Shown here piece after piece: positions 1 to 8,040 of a stretch of DNA of 31,738 bases. The DNA comes from Desulfuromonadaceae bacterium (GTDB taxonomy: Bacteria > Desulfobacterota > Desulfuromonadia > Desulfuromonadales > SZUA-401). The stretch's first letter is position 1. Each line of letters opens with the position of its first letter. Both the position numbers and the translations under genes were made by a program. The notes beneath the pieces were generated by a model. It searched no databases. It was not told where the DNA came from and worked only from the letters and a program-made list of their open reading frames with translations. The stretch covers positions 1 to 31,738 of the forward strand of contig QKBP01000090.1 of NCBI GenBank assembly GCA_003246035.1, in the 5' to 3' direction.

Positions 1-19
1 TCAGTAGATTTTTAAGGTT

Positions 20-135
20 TCCGGTGACTATAGCGTAGGGGTCACACCTGTTCCCATCCCGAACACAGAAGTTAAGCCCTACAGCGCCGATGATACTGCA
101 TGGGAGACTATGTGGGAAAGTAGGTCGTCGCCGGA
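20..135 (+). rRNA. rrf: 5S ribosomal RNA
   Basis: The 5' end (20-28) and 3' end (127-135) pair as a 9-bp terminal helix I, with one G-U pair. The universal loop sequence CCGAAC...GAAGTTAAG lies at about 59-77. The length of about 116 nt is normal for a bacterial 5S rRNA. It sits at the very edge of the window, so the 16S and 23S genes of the same operon are presumably just upstream, outside the window. A strong intrinsic terminator follows. The exact mature ends are set by helix pairing and could be off by one or two bases. Confidence 0.97.
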
Positions 136-148
136 ATATTTATCGAGA

Positions 149-187
149 AGGCCCGTCTCAGTCGAGACGGGCCTTTTTTTTGTTTTT
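149..187 (+). terminator. Intrinsic terminator of the rRNA operon
   Basis: A 12-bp perfect stem (AAGGCCCGTCTC at 149-160 pairing with 162-173 side GAGACGGGCCTT, small AGTC-type loop) runs straight into a T-rich tract at 172-187. It lies 14 bases after the 5S gene. The T tract is only on the plus strand, so it should end rRNA transcripts and not the convergent ntrX transcript. Confidence 0.95.
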
Positions 188-228
188 ACGCTGTGTGGCT
201 CTGAATCACGACAAGGTAGTCTCTTCGT

Positions 229-1605
229 TCAGGAGCCGTTGTCTTTTTTCAGCTCGATGCCCAGAGCCTTGATTTTGCGGTGCAGATTGGACCTCTCCAG
301 TTCGATCAATTCGGCGGTGCGCGACACATTCCAGTCGTTCTCCTCAAGGCGTGCGATCAGGTAGTCCTTTTCGAACAGTTCACGCGCCTGACGGAACGGG
401 GCATCGTACAGCACAGAGAGGTCAGCGCCGGACGGCTGGCCCTCCCGTTGCCCCATGACCGGCGGAAGACGTTTCTCGTCGATCAGATCGCCGGGGACCA
501 TGATCACCAGGCGCTCAATGATATTTTTGAGTTCGCGGACATTTCCCGGCCAGGCGTAGCCCTGGAAGATTGACAGTGCTTCCTTGCTCAGGTGCTTGCG
601 ATCACGCCCTTCCTGGCGGCAGAAAAAAGTAAGGAAATGGTCGACCAGCAGTGGGATGTCCTCGATCCTCTCGCGTAGAGGGGGGACATGCAGCGGCAGA
701 ACGTTGAGCCGGTAGTAGAGGTCTTCGCGGAATCGTCCTTCCTGGATCTCCTTCTCGAGGTCTTTGTTGGTCGCGGCAATGACCCGCACGTCGACTTCCA
801 AGGTCCGGTTCCCGCCGACCCGCTCGAATTTCCGTTCCTGGAGGATGCGCAACACTTTGGCCTGGGTTTTCAGGCTCATGTCACCGATCTCGTCGAGAAA
901 CAGGGTCCCCTCGTGGGCGACGTCGAACTTGCCGCGTCTCTGGGTGGTCGCGCCGGTAAACGCCCCTTTCTCATGCCCGAACAGCTCGGATTCAATCAGT
1001 TCCTCGGGGATTGCGGCACAGTTGACTTCGACGAACGGTTTGCTGCGACGCTGAGATTTCAGGTGGATGGAGCGGGCAACGAGCTCTTTGCCGGTCCCGT
1101 TCTCTCCGCTGATCAGGACCCATCCCGAGGTCGGTGCAGCGATGTCGATCTGCTCCTTGAGTGCCCGGATCGCCGTGCTGTCGCCGATCATCTCATGGTC
1201 TTTGGCGATCTGTTCCCTCAGGTTGCGGTTCTCTTCGACCAGCTGACCCACCTTGAGTGCGTTCTGGACACACAACAGTACTTTTTCGAGTGACAGCGGT
1301 TTTTCAATGAAGTCGTACGCGCCGAGGCGGGTCGCGCGAACGGCGGTATCGATGGTGGCGTGACCGCTCATCATGATGACCAGCTGCTCGGCACGCAGCT
1401 CACGGATGCGGCGCAGGGTTTCGATGCCGTCGATCCCCCCCATCCAGATGTCAAGCAGCACGAGGTCCGGCGCCTCATCGCGGCACAGTTCAAGCCCCTC
1501 TTCTCCGCTGGTGGCGCAGAAAGTGGCGAATCCCTCGTCCTGGAAAATCCCGCAAAGGCTTTCGCGGATGCTCTCTTCGTCGTCAACGATCAGAATATTC
1601 TTCAT
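229..1605 (-). CDS. ntrX: Sigma-54-dependent response regulator, NtrX-like
   Basis: A 458-residue activator of sigma-54 RNA polymerase. The N-terminal receiver domain (about 1-120) has the acidic pair D8/D9, the phosphoacceptor D52 and K102. The AAA+ domain (about 140-375) has Walker A GENGTGKE (167-174), an intact GAFTGA loop (214-219) that contacts sigma-54, and Walker B LFLDEIGD (235-242). A Fis-type helix-turn-helix closes the protein (about 425-452, ending RSNLHRKIKALGI, typical of NtrX). The frame stays open further upstream, but the ATG at 1605 is the start because the receiver motif begins there and it lies one base past the kinase stop. It should be phosphorylated by the NtrY-like kinase encoded directly upstream. 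Many alphaproteobacterial NtrX proteins lack GAFTGA; this one keeps it, so it should be a true sigma-54 activator. The assignment to NtrX rather than another NtrC-family member rests on the partner kinase and C-terminus. Confidence 0.93.
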   Translation of the reverse strand: MKNILIVDDEESIRESLCGIFQDEGFATFCATSGEEGLELCRDEAPDLVLLDIWMGGIDGIETLRRIRELRAEQLVIMMSGHATIDTAVRATRLGAYDFIEKPLSLEKVLLCVQNALKVGQLVEENRNLREQIAKDHEMIGDSTAIRALKEQIDIAAPTSGWVLISGENGTGKELVARSIHLKSQRRSKPFVEVNCAAIPEELIESELFGHEKGAFTGATTQRRGKFDVAHEGTLFLDEIGDMSLKTQAKVLRILQERKFERVGGNRTLEVDVRVIAATNKDLEKEIQEGRFREDLYYRLNVLPLHVPPLRERIEDIPLLVDHFLTFFCRQEGRDRKHLSKEALSIFQGYAWPGNVRELKNIIERLVIMVPGDLIDEKRLPPVMGQREGQPSGADLSVLYDAPFRQARELFEKDYLIARLEENDWNVSRTAELIELERSNLHRKIKALGIELKKDNGS

Positions 1606-1606
1606 G

Positions 1607-3895
1607 TCAGCCCTTGCTTTTCGACGTGTCGGATTGCGAACTGGGTGAAACTTCAGCCGGCAGCTCGACAACGAACTTGGTGCCGTGGGGTTCATTGTCG
1701 CGGACCCGGATGTAGCCGTTGTGGTCGGAGATGATGGTCGAGACGATGGTGAGCCCCAGACCGGTGCCGGTCGCCTTGGTCGAGAAATAGGGTTCGAACA
1801 GACGTGGCTTGTCCTCCGCCGGAATGCCGCAGCCGTTGTCACTGACACACAATGTGACCATCTTCATCGTCGGATCGTAACATGTCTCGATCGTGATCTG
1901 CCCCGTGTCGGGTGAAACTGCCGAGACCGCATTTTCGAGCAGGTTGATCAGAACTCGCTTGATCTGCTCGCGGTCGAAGCTAAAGGTCGGCAGATGGTCG
2001 CCTGGCTGGAAGTCGAAGCGGATAAGTCGATGACCTTCGGCGTAGAGGACCAGGGTGTCACTGACCAGCTCGTTCAGGTTGTTGGGAACAGGCCGACTGG
2101 CCGGGAGTCGGGCAAAGTTGGAGAACTCGTTGACCATCGCCTTCAGCTCTTCGACCTGCTGGATGATCATCTGCGTGCAGTCGTCGAAGACCTTGTCATC
2201 CTCGGGAAAATTCTCCAGGTAGCGACGCCTCAGGCGCTGAGCGGAGAGCTGTATGGGGGTCAGTGGGTTCTTGATCTCGTGGGCGATACGCCGGGCGACC
2301 TCGCGCCAAGCGGCCATGCGCTGGGCCTTGACGATTTGGGTCAGGTCGTCGAAGACCACCACGGTTCCCATGAACTCCTGATTCTCGTCACGCAGGGTGG
2401 TGACATTCATGAGCAGCGTAACCTTCTGGTCCTGGATCTCGACCGTTACCTGACGGCTGATGGAGTCACGTCCCGAAGCGGTCAGTTCGGCCAGGAAGTC
2501 GCGCACCATTGGCAGGTGGCGTGAATCGACGACTTCGCGGAAATTATTGCCGAGCATCTTACGACCATCGAGCTTGAGGAGGTTTTCCGCGGATTTGTTG
2601 ATGGTCGTGAGGCTCCCGTCGCGATCGACGGAGATCACGCCGGCCGTGACGTTACTGAGAACGATCTCCATATAGCGACGGCGCTGGTCGATCTCGAGGT
2701 TTGAACTCTGCAGCTCGCGGTTGGCTGCCGTGATTTCCTCACGGCTGCGGCGCAAGTCGGCGGTCATGCGGTTGAAGGCCGCGACCAGGGTGCCAACCTC
2801 GTCCTCGCTGCGTAGGTCGAGCTGCACGTCAAGATCACCATCGGCGATGCGATCGGTGGCCATGGCCAGTTCCTGGATCGGAACCGTGATCCCGCGTGCC
2901 AGGTGAAAACCGAACCAGGTGGCGAGAAAAATGATCACCAGGGCGATCAGCAGCAAGACGATGATGTACCCCTTCTGGATTTGGCTCTTGAAGGTCTTGG
3001 TGTTCTTGTACTGGGTGAAGGAGTTGGAAATCTCCTTCATCTTGTTGACCAGAGAGTACGGGACGTAATAGTTGACCACCACCACGCCGACCACATCATT
3101 AGGGTTCCAGTTGGAGTAGACCGGTACGAAACCCCGAATGAGGTCGGCACGGCCGATCGGCGTGACGTGCGAGAAACGTTTCCCGAGGAGTGCCTCCTTG
3201 AGCAGCTCGGAGCCGGGGTCCGTGAAGTCGGCGGCCGGGACCTGTGGGTTCGATTCGCGCACCAGCTCCTCGAACGTCGCGGAAAAGATCTCGACCACTC
3301 CAAGGTTGTACTCTCGCTGCTTGCCGCGGATGACCTCTTCGAGGTTGCCGAGGTTCTCCTCGTTGAGAAGCTTCTGGTCCTTGATGATGTTCGCGATCTG
3401 GTCGGCGTAGTAGAGGGCGTTGGTCGCGGAGTTCTTGTAATAGGTCTTGGCAACCTCGAGGGACTCCTCCAGGGAGTTTTCAATCTGGGCGTTGAACCAG
3501 TTCTCGATGGTGTTGGTTATGAAGCCGGCCGAAACCAGGAACAGCAACATGGTCGGGACGAGCGAAAGAGCGACGAAGGCTACGACCAGCTTGCTGCGTA
3601 GCTTTGCACCGGGAATGCGCCGCCGCCTTTCGAGGATAAGTTTGAAGAGATTTCGGAAGACCAGGAAGAGAAAGAGAATGATCAGGAGGATATTGATGTT
3701 GATGATCGCCAGAACCAGGATGCTGTTGACCACCGGGAGTTGGGAGGTCAGCTCGTAGACCTGGCTTTCGAAGCGGGTCAGCAGGATAACGAGGACGATG
3801 CTGGAGGCGATCAGTAGCCATTCGCGGCGACGTTTGCTTGTCTCGCGACGGTTTGTTGTCGGACTCGGCTGGTTGTCGGCGTTCTGGTCGGTCAT
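1607..3895 (-). CDS. ntrY: Membrane sensor histidine kinase, NtrY-like
   Basis: A 762-residue inner-membrane kinase. Three N-terminal membrane segments (about 26-43, 56-82, 103-127) are followed by an extracytoplasmic region (about 128-308) and a fourth segment (309-331). Then come HAMP (about 332-385), PAS (about 405-520), the HisKA dimerisation helix with phosphoacceptor H539 in the motif RRIAHEIKNPLTP, and a HATPase domain with DNGCGIP and GTGLGL boxes. Length and layout match the NtrY family. It is the first gene of a two-gene operon, with one base between its stop and the ntrX start. An AAGGAG ribosome site precedes the ATG. A sigma-70-like promoter lies just upstream, and the lpxC terminator separates it from lpxC. 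The signal sensed cannot be read from the sequence; NtrYX systems have been linked to nitrogen, redox and cell-envelope control in other proteobacteria. Confidence 0.93.
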   Translation of the reverse strand: MTDQNADNQPSPTTNRRETSKRRREWLLIASSIVLVILLTRFESQVYELTSQLPVVNSILVLAIININILLIILFLFLVFRNLFKLILERRRRIPGAKLRSKLVVAFVALSLVPTMLLFLVSAGFITNTIENWFNAQIENSLEESLEVAKTYYKNSATNALYYADQIANIIKDQKLLNEENLGNLEEVIRGKQREYNLGVVEIFSATFEELVRESNPQVPAADFTDPGSELLKEALLGKRFSHVTPIGRADLIRGFVPVYSNWNPNDVVGVVVVNYYVPYSLVNKMKEISNSFTQYKNTKTFKSQIQKGYIIVLLLIALVIIFLATWFGFHLARGITVPIQELAMATDRIADGDLDVQLDLRSEDEVGTLVAAFNRMTADLRRSREEITAANRELQSSNLEIDQRRRYMEIVLSNVTAGVISVDRDGSLTTINKSAENLLKLDGRKMLGNNFREVVDSRHLPMVRDFLAELTASGRDSISRQVTVEIQDQKVTLLMNVTTLRDENQEFMGTVVVFDDLTQIVKAQRMAAWREVARRIAHEIKNPLTPIQLSAQRLRRRYLENFPEDDKVFDDCTQMIIQQVEELKAMVNEFSNFARLPASRPVPNNLNELVSDTLVLYAEGHRLIRFDFQPGDHLPTFSFDREQIKRVLINLLENAVSAVSPDTGQITIETCYDPTMKMVTLCVSDNGCGIPAEDKPRLFEPYFSTKATGTGLGLTIVSTIISDHNGYIRVRDNEPHGTKFVVELPAEVSPSSQSDTSKSKG

Positions 3896-3925
3896 CCGGG
3901 CTCCTTGGGGGCGACATGGCCTTGA

Positions 3926-3954
3926 ATTCTAAGGTAAAAACGCCCCTGAAACAA
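3926..3954 (-). promoter_or_regulatory. Sigma-70-like promoter of ntrYX
   Basis: On the minus strand TTGTTT (3949-3954) and TAGAAT (3926-3931) are separated by exactly 17 bases. The implied start site is near 3919, leaving about 24 bases before the ntrY ATG, with AAGGAG in between. The promoter lies between the lpxC terminator and ntrY, where one is needed. Confidence 0.6.
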
Positions 3955-3970
3955 GTTCCGGATCGGCAAT

Positions 3971-3997
3971 AAAAAAGGCAGCCTGATTCAGGCTGCC
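3971..3997 (-). terminator. Intrinsic terminator after lpxC
   Basis: A GC-rich hairpin (GGCAGCCTGA pairing with TCAGGCTGCC-type arms, 3977-3997) is followed on the minus strand by six Ts (plus-strand A tract 3971-3976). It lies 24 bases past the lpxC stop. It insulates lpxC from ntrYX. Confidence 0.9.
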
Positions 3998-4021
3998 TCG
4001 ATGTGACGGAGTCGGCAAGAC

Positions 4022-4951
4022 TCAGGCTTCACTCGGAAGCGGCTTGTTGACGAACGCCGTGGCCCCGAGACGCAGCGCCTCCGAGAGGTCTTCCTCGGTG
4101 AATTCCACCAGCTTCCAGCAGTCAGGTGAGGCGAGGATCTGTTCCACCATCTGGTGGTTGATGTCGTGTCCGGCCTTGTAGGCCTTGATGTGGCCGAGGA
4201 TCGGGTAGCCGACGAGGCTGAAGTCACCGATCGCATCGAGGATCTTATGGCGTACGAATTCGTCATTATAGCGCAGCCCTTCCTCGTTGAGGATACGGTC
4301 CTCGCCGATCACCACCGCGTTTTCAAACGAGCCACCCTGAGCCAGGCCGTTGGCCTTGAGGTACTCGACCTCATGGAGGAAGCCGAAGGTGCGTGCCCGA
4401 GCGATCTCCTGGCAGAAGCTATCCCAGGAGAGCTTCACACTGCGGTTTTGCAGGGAGATGCAGGGGTGGTCGAAGGCGATATCGAAGGTAATTCGGAAAA
4501 AGCGCGACGGTACTACGGTGACACGCTTTTCGCCGTCGACCAGGGTCATCGGTTTGCGCACGGCGAGAAACTTGCGGGTACGGTCGAGCGAACGGAGCCC
4601 GGCTTCACGCAGCAGATCGAGATACGGTCCGGCGCTGCCGTCGAGAATCGGGACCTCGGGGCCGTCGATGTCGATGTTGAGATTGTCGACGCCGAAGGCC
4701 GCAAGGCTGGCCATGAAGTGCTCGATGGTCGAAACGGTCAGGTCTTGTTTGCCGATGACCGTGGCGAGCCGGGTATCGACCACATTGGCCGACACCGCCG
4801 GAATCGAAACGCAGCGATCCCCTTCGGTGCGATGAAAGACAATACCGGTGCCGGCGGCCGCGGGGCGCAGCTTCATGGTGATGGTCTTGCCGGTGTGGAG
4901 ACCGATGCCCGAGATGCTGACCGGCTTCTCGATGGTGCATTGGAAAATCAT
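4022..4951 (-). CDS. lpxC: UDP-3-O-acyl-N-acetylglucosamine deacetylase LpxC
   Basis: LpxC is the zinc enzyme for the first committed step of lipid A synthesis: it removes the acetyl group from UDP-3-O-acyl-GlcNAc in the cytoplasm. The protein has 309 residues, the usual length. Zinc ligands are visible as H78 (STIEHFMA), H235 and D239 (HKILDAIGD), with catalytic H262 (AGHDIN) and E77. The N-terminus (TIEKPVSISGIGLHTGK) is typical, so the ATG at 4951 is secure; AGGAAGG precedes it. The gene stands alone as a transcription unit: a gap of 194 bases separates it from ubiB upstream, and a terminator lies downstream. That gap holds a near-ideal sigma-54 promoter, which is unusual for lpxC. Its presence shows a Gram-negative outer membrane with lipid A. 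Confidence 0.97.
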   Translation of the reverse strand: MIFQCTIEKPVSISGIGLHTGKTITMKLRPAAAGTGIVFHRTEGDRCVSIPAVSANVVDTRLATVIGKQDLTVSTIEHFMASLAAFGVDNLNIDIDGPEVPILDGSAGPYLDLLREAGLRSLDRTRKFLAVRKPMTLVDGEKRVTVVPSRFFRITFDIAFDHPCISLQNRSVKLSWDSFCQEIARARTFGFLHEVEYLKANGLAQGGSFENAVVIGEDRILNEEGLRYNDEFVRHKILDAIGDFSLVGYPILGHIKAYKAGHDINHQMVEQILASPDCWKLVEFTEEDLSEALRLGATAFVNKPLPSEA

Positions 4952-5003
4952 GGCTTTGCCTTCCTGTCGGGGCTTGCGCAGTTAGCGCGCGGTAAGATGG
5001 TAA

Positions 5004-5019
5004 AGCAAAGCCCGTGCCA
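5004..5019 (-). promoter_or_regulatory. Sigma-54 (-24/-12) promoter of lpxC
   Basis: Read on the minus strand from 5019 to 5004: TGGCACG, four bases, TTGCT. This matches every core position of the sigma-54 consensus TGGCACG-N4-TTGCW. The predicted start is near 4993, giving a 42-base leader to the lpxC ATG. It lies in intergenic DNA and points at lpxC. Experiment is lacking, but a match this complete in the right place is unlikely by chance. Confidence 0.85.
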
Positions 5020-5059
5020 TTGCTATTTGGTGTTTTAATATGCCGAAATTGCAGCATTT

Positions 5060-5097
5060 TATCGATTTGTTGGTGGGGTGGATCAGACAATGTGTTG
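5060..5097 (-). promoter_or_regulatory. Possible activator site and IHF-like site upstream of the lpxC promoter
   Basis: CAA-TGTG-TTG at 5088-5097 fits the CAA-N3-5-TTG dyad described for NtrX-type regulators; it would sit about 100 bases upstream of the lpxC start site. Between it and the promoter, 5060-5072 (TATCGA, four bases, TTG) matches the IHF consensus at 8 of 9 defined positions. Activator site, then bend, then -24/-12 is the classic sigma-54 arrangement. Each motif is short and could occur by chance; the order and spacing make the group of interest. Confidence 0.35.
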
Positions 5098-5145
5098 CAG
5101 ATTTACACGGGGTTCATTACCTGTTGTGGTATTCCCGCCACAGTT

Positions 5146-6837
5146 TCACAGCCTACCGGAACGGAGGATGGCGATGGCGAGCCAGAGCCCGAGAAAGGCC
5201 GCGAAGGAGTAACCGAGCAGGCCCAGGGTCGGAAACCCGAACAGCTGGGGGCCCTTGTCGGACTGCATGATCAACGACGAGCCGATGATCAGGGCGGCGA
5301 TGATCATCGAGAAGGAGATGCGGTTACTCGATTTGTCGAGGTCGGCGATTAACCTCTCCAGACCGCGGTGTTCGAGATCGATCTTGATCTTGTTGCGGTT
5401 GAGACGATTGAGGAACTCCTTGATGTCGCGGGGGAGGGTGCGCGCCAGGTTACCATAGGAGCTAACCAGAATGGCGACCTGGCGGGCCAGGTTCGGAGGA
5501 CTGAGCCGCTGGCGGATCAGACGTTCCATGAAGGGGCGGAGACTGGCGATCATGTTGAAGTTCGGGTCGAGCTGGCGCCCGATACCCTCAATCGTGACCA
5601 GCGCCTTGGCCAACAACATCAAGTCCGATGGGAAGCGGATCCGGTAGGTGTTGAGGATCTCGACGAAATCACTCAGCAGGGCCCCGACATGGATTTCGTT
5701 CAGCGGTAGCTCGTAATAATCGGCGAGGAAGTCGTTCAAATCGCGACGCAGTTCGCGCATGTTGCTTTCGTCGCTCAGGTCTCCCGAGTAGAGCAGTTGG
5801 GTGATGATCCGGTCGACGTCCCTTTCGAGGACCCCGAGCAGCAGTTCAACCAGGTGGTTTTTGATCTCGTCGTCGAGTCGGCCAACCATGCCGAAGTCGA
5901 GCAGGCAGATGCTTCCGTCATCGCGGATGAAGAAGTTGCCCGGGTGAGGGTCGCCATGAAACAGACCGAATTCGAGAACCTGTCGGAGGAAAAAGTCAGC
6001 TCCGCGCCGGGCGATGTCTTCGAGGTCGAGCTCCTTGTCACGCAAGGTTCCAAGATCACTGACCTTGGTGCCGAGCAGGTACTCCATGGTCAGAATCCGT
6101 TCGCCACTCCATTCCCAGAACACGGAAGGGATACAGACCCCCGGGTCGTCGGCGAAATTGGCGGCAAAGCGGTCGGTTGTATGCCCCTCACGGGTGAAGT
6201 CCATTTCGCGGTAGATGGTTCGCCGGAACTCCTTGACCAGTTGGGTCGGGGAGTAGTGCGCCATGGCCGGGATATGCCGCTCGATCAGCACGGCCAGGCC
6301 GGCGAGAATGTCGATGTCGGTCTCGATGACCTTCTCGATTCCCGGACGGCAGACCTTGATGACGACGTCATCCCCTTCGACCAGGCGGGCCCGGTGAACC
6401 TGGGCGATGGAGGCCGCCGCCAGGGGGGTCTCGTCGATCTCGGCAAACACTTCTCGGATCGGCTGTCCGAATTCCTTTTCGAACTGCCGGCTGATGGCGT
6501 CAAAACCGACGGCCGGGACCTTGTCCTGGAGCTTGCGGAATTCCTCGATGTACTCGCGGGGGATGATGTCGGGGCGTGTCGAAAGCAACTGCCCGAGCTT
6601 GATGAAGGTCGGTCCGAGTTCTTCGATGGCGAGGCGCAGCCGTTCCGGCTGAGAGAGCCTCTCTATGTCACGTGGCGCCGTCCCTAAGGTGACGATTCGG
6701 CGCCCGAGCTCAAGGTAGTAGTTGATGTTGAGCTCTTCGACAAAATGCCCGAAGCCGTATTTGATCAGGATGCCGAGAATATCCCGATATCGCTTGAGAG
6801 AGCGGATATTCCGGTTGATACGGAGAAAAGTCAGCAT
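5146..6837 (-). CDS. ubiB: UbiB/AarF-family atypical kinase (ABC1/ADCK family)
   Basis: A 563-residue member of the UbiB family, membrane-associated atypical kinase/ATPase proteins needed for quinone synthesis. Family marks are present: the KxGQ motif (K80-Q83, in TFIKLGQ), the alanine-rich nucleotide loop AAASIAQVH (140-148) replacing the usual glycine loop, K161, HGDPHPGN (294-301) and the DFG metal motif at 314-316. Two hydrophobic segments at the C-terminus (about 512-529 and 534-559) anchor it in the inner membrane. The N-terminus (RINRNIRSLKRYRDI) is typical, so I keep the ATG at 6837 although no clear ribosome site precedes it. Only 11 bases separate it from the phasin-like gene, so the two are probably cotranslated. 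In anaerobic relatives it may act in menaquinone rather than ubiquinone synthesis; this is inference. Confidence 0.92.
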   Translation of the reverse strand: MLTFLRINRNIRSLKRYRDILGILIKYGFGHFVEELNINYYLELGRRIVTLGTAPRDIERLSQPERLRLAIEELGPTFIKLGQLLSTRPDIIPREYIEEFRKLQDKVPAVGFDAISRQFEKEFGQPIREVFAEIDETPLAAASIAQVHRARLVEGDDVVIKVCRPGIEKVIETDIDILAGLAVLIERHIPAMAHYSPTQLVKEFRRTIYREMDFTREGHTTDRFAANFADDPGVCIPSVFWEWSGERILTMEYLLGTKVSDLGTLRDKELDLEDIARRGADFFLRQVLEFGLFHGDPHPGNFFIRDDGSICLLDFGMVGRLDDEIKNHLVELLLGVLERDVDRIITQLLYSGDLSDESNMRELRRDLNDFLADYYELPLNEIHVGALLSDFVEILNTYRIRFPSDLMLLAKALVTIEGIGRQLDPNFNMIASLRPFMERLIRQRLSPPNLARQVAILVSSYGNLARTLPRDIKEFLNRLNRNKIKIDLEHRGLERLIADLDKSSNRISFSMIIAALIIGSSLIMQSDKGPQLFGFPTLGLLGYSFAAFLGLWLAIAILRSGRL

Positions 6838-6848
6838 GGAGGGGGAAG

Positions 6849-7154
6849 TCAGCCCTTAAGTGTCTTGAGTTCTTTCTCGAGCTTCGCGACTTTTTTCTGC
6901 AGGGCCTTCAACTCGTCCGCCGTGACCACGCCGATGCGCTCGCAGGCCTTGCGAACTTCTTCCTGAGCCATCTCTTCAAGTTTCTTTTGGTTGTCCTTGG
7001 CGGACTTCTGCAGTCGATCGAGCAGTTCCCGACCTTTATCCTCACTCAGGTCAAGGCGGGTCTTGAGCTCGCTGACCAGTTCCTCGGCTTTCTGTTGGGT
7101 CAGGGTCAGGGCTCCCATACCGGCCAGCAGAGTCTTCTCGAGCAGTTCGATCAT
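6849..7154 (-). CDS. Phasin-like coiled-coil protein
   Basis: A 101-residue, highly charged, almost wholly helical protein resembling the small proteins annotated as phasin or polyhydroxyalkanoate-synthesis regulator (COG3937 type). A hydrophobic N-terminal helix (MIELLEKTLLAGMGALTLTQ) precedes heptad-like coiled coil, ending in KKVAKLEKELKTLK. An ATG lies 24 bases further up, but the start at 7154 is preferred because GGGAGGTGG ends two bases before it and nothing similar precedes the other. It sits 11 bases before ubiB, a pairing suggesting a shared membrane or lipid-linked role rather than PHA granules; no PHA synthase is in view. A possible extended -10 promoter (TAGTCT, preceded by TG) lies about 45 bases upstream, but its -35 is poor. 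Function is uncertain. Confidence 0.75.
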   Translation of the reverse strand: MIELLEKTLLAGMGALTLTQQKAEELVSELKTRLDLSEDKGRELLDRLQKSAKDNQKKLEEMAQEEVRKACERIGVVTADELKALQKKVAKLEKELKTLKG

Positions 7155-7233
7155 TGCCACCTCCCGTGTATCATTCATTAGCTGACATTAGAAAGACTAA
7201 CACACCGACCGGGACTTGCCTATCGTTCTGTCG

Positions 7234-7437
7234 TCAGCGTCTCAACAACCAGAATACCAGGCTCGCTGCAGCCGAGATAATCAGGCAGCTCCCCAGGGGA
7301 AAGTAGAAAGTGAAATTCTCTCTCTCGATCCGGACATCGCCCGGTAGGCGCCCCAAGAAAGGGGTTCCTCCCTGAAGGATCACCAGCACTCCGAAGATGA
7401 TCAGGACCACGCCGGCCAGGATCAGTAGCTTCCCCAT
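7234..7437 (-). CDS. DUF2905 small membrane protein
   Basis: A 67-residue protein with two membrane helices (about 3-21 and 47-65) joined by the loop FLGRLPGDVRIERENF. The GRLPGD-RIER loop and length are the marks of DUF2905, a family with no known function common in Geobacter-like and other bacteria. The start at 7437 has AGGGG a few bases upstream. It begins 9 bases after the queH stop, so it is cotranscribed. The next gene, phasin-like, is 79 bases on. Confidence 0.85.
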   Translation of the reverse strand: MGKLLILAGVVLIIFGVLVILQGGTPFLGRLPGDVRIERENFTFYFPLGSCLIISAAASLVFWLLRR

Positions 7438-7446
7438 GTGCGTCCC

Positions 7447-7986
7447 CTAGTTCTTCGACTGCGGGTAATAACGATCCATTTCCGAGTAGATGCAGCCGCA
7501 ATACTGCTGGCGGTATAGTCCCATCGACTTGGAGGTCGCAATCCCTTCCTGCCAGCCGACGCGAAAGTCCTCGTAGTGGAAAATCAGGCCGTAGGCGCCG
7601 GCGAGCTTTTCACCGAAACGTCGGATGTTCTCGTGGTTCTGGTAGCGGGAATAGAGAAGCGAGGAAGAGAAGGCGTCGTAGCCGTGTTCAGCAGCATACC
7701 GGGCAGTGCTTTCCAGGCGTGAAAAGTAGCAGTGATCGCAGCGGCTGTGGGGCTTGTGGGCGACAGCCTGCAGAAAGGGGACCAATCCGTACTCGTCAAT
7801 GACGATCAGAGGCAGTTCCGTTCGTTCAGCGTACTCGCGCATCGTGTCGAGGCGTCGGCGGTACTCCTGGTAGGGGTGGATATTCGGATTGTGAAAGTAG
7901 CCTGTCACCTCGTGATTCGCCTCGCGCAGGGCTTTCACGGGGAAGATGGCACAGTTGCCGCAGCAGGCATGGAGCAGGATTTTCAT
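7447..7986 (-). CDS. queH: Epoxyqueuosine reductase QueH
   Basis: QueH carries out the last step of queuosine synthesis, reducing epoxyqueuosine to queuosine in tRNA; it is the unrelated alternative to QueG. The 179-residue length matches the short form. Metal-binding cysteines are seen at C8, C9 and C12 (HACCGNC), C83 and C86 (RCDHCYF), and C163 and C165 (QYCGC). The motif FHNPNIHPYQEYRRR (31-45) is typical of the family. The ATG at 7986 begins MKILLHACC as in homologues, with only a weak GGGAA ribosome site. It stands 54 bases after the unknown 774-residue protein gene and may share its transcript. No other queuosine gene is in the window. Confidence 0.93.
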   Translation of the reverse strand: MKILLHACCGNCAIFPVKALREANHEVTGYFHNPNIHPYQEYRRRLDTMREYAERTELPLIVIDEYGLVPFLQAVAHKPHSRCDHCYFSRLESTARYAAEHGYDAFSSSLLYSRYQNHENIRRFGEKLAGAYGLIFHYEDFRVGWQEGIATSKSMGLYRQQYCGCIYSEMDRYYPQSKN

Positions 7987-8040
7987 GGCACGCGTTCCCG
8001 AATAAAGATAATGCCAGTCTAAGGCAGGTGACTCTGGAAG

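Noticed and set aside
1606..1848. 81-codon N-terminal extension of NtrX
   Set aside because: It overlaps the 3' end of ntrY in another frame, and the receiver domain starts exactly at the internal ATG at 1605.
5108..5142. Weak hairpin after ubiB as a terminator
   Set aside because: Only about five pairs (TGTGG/CCACA) and no T tract; not reported as a feature.
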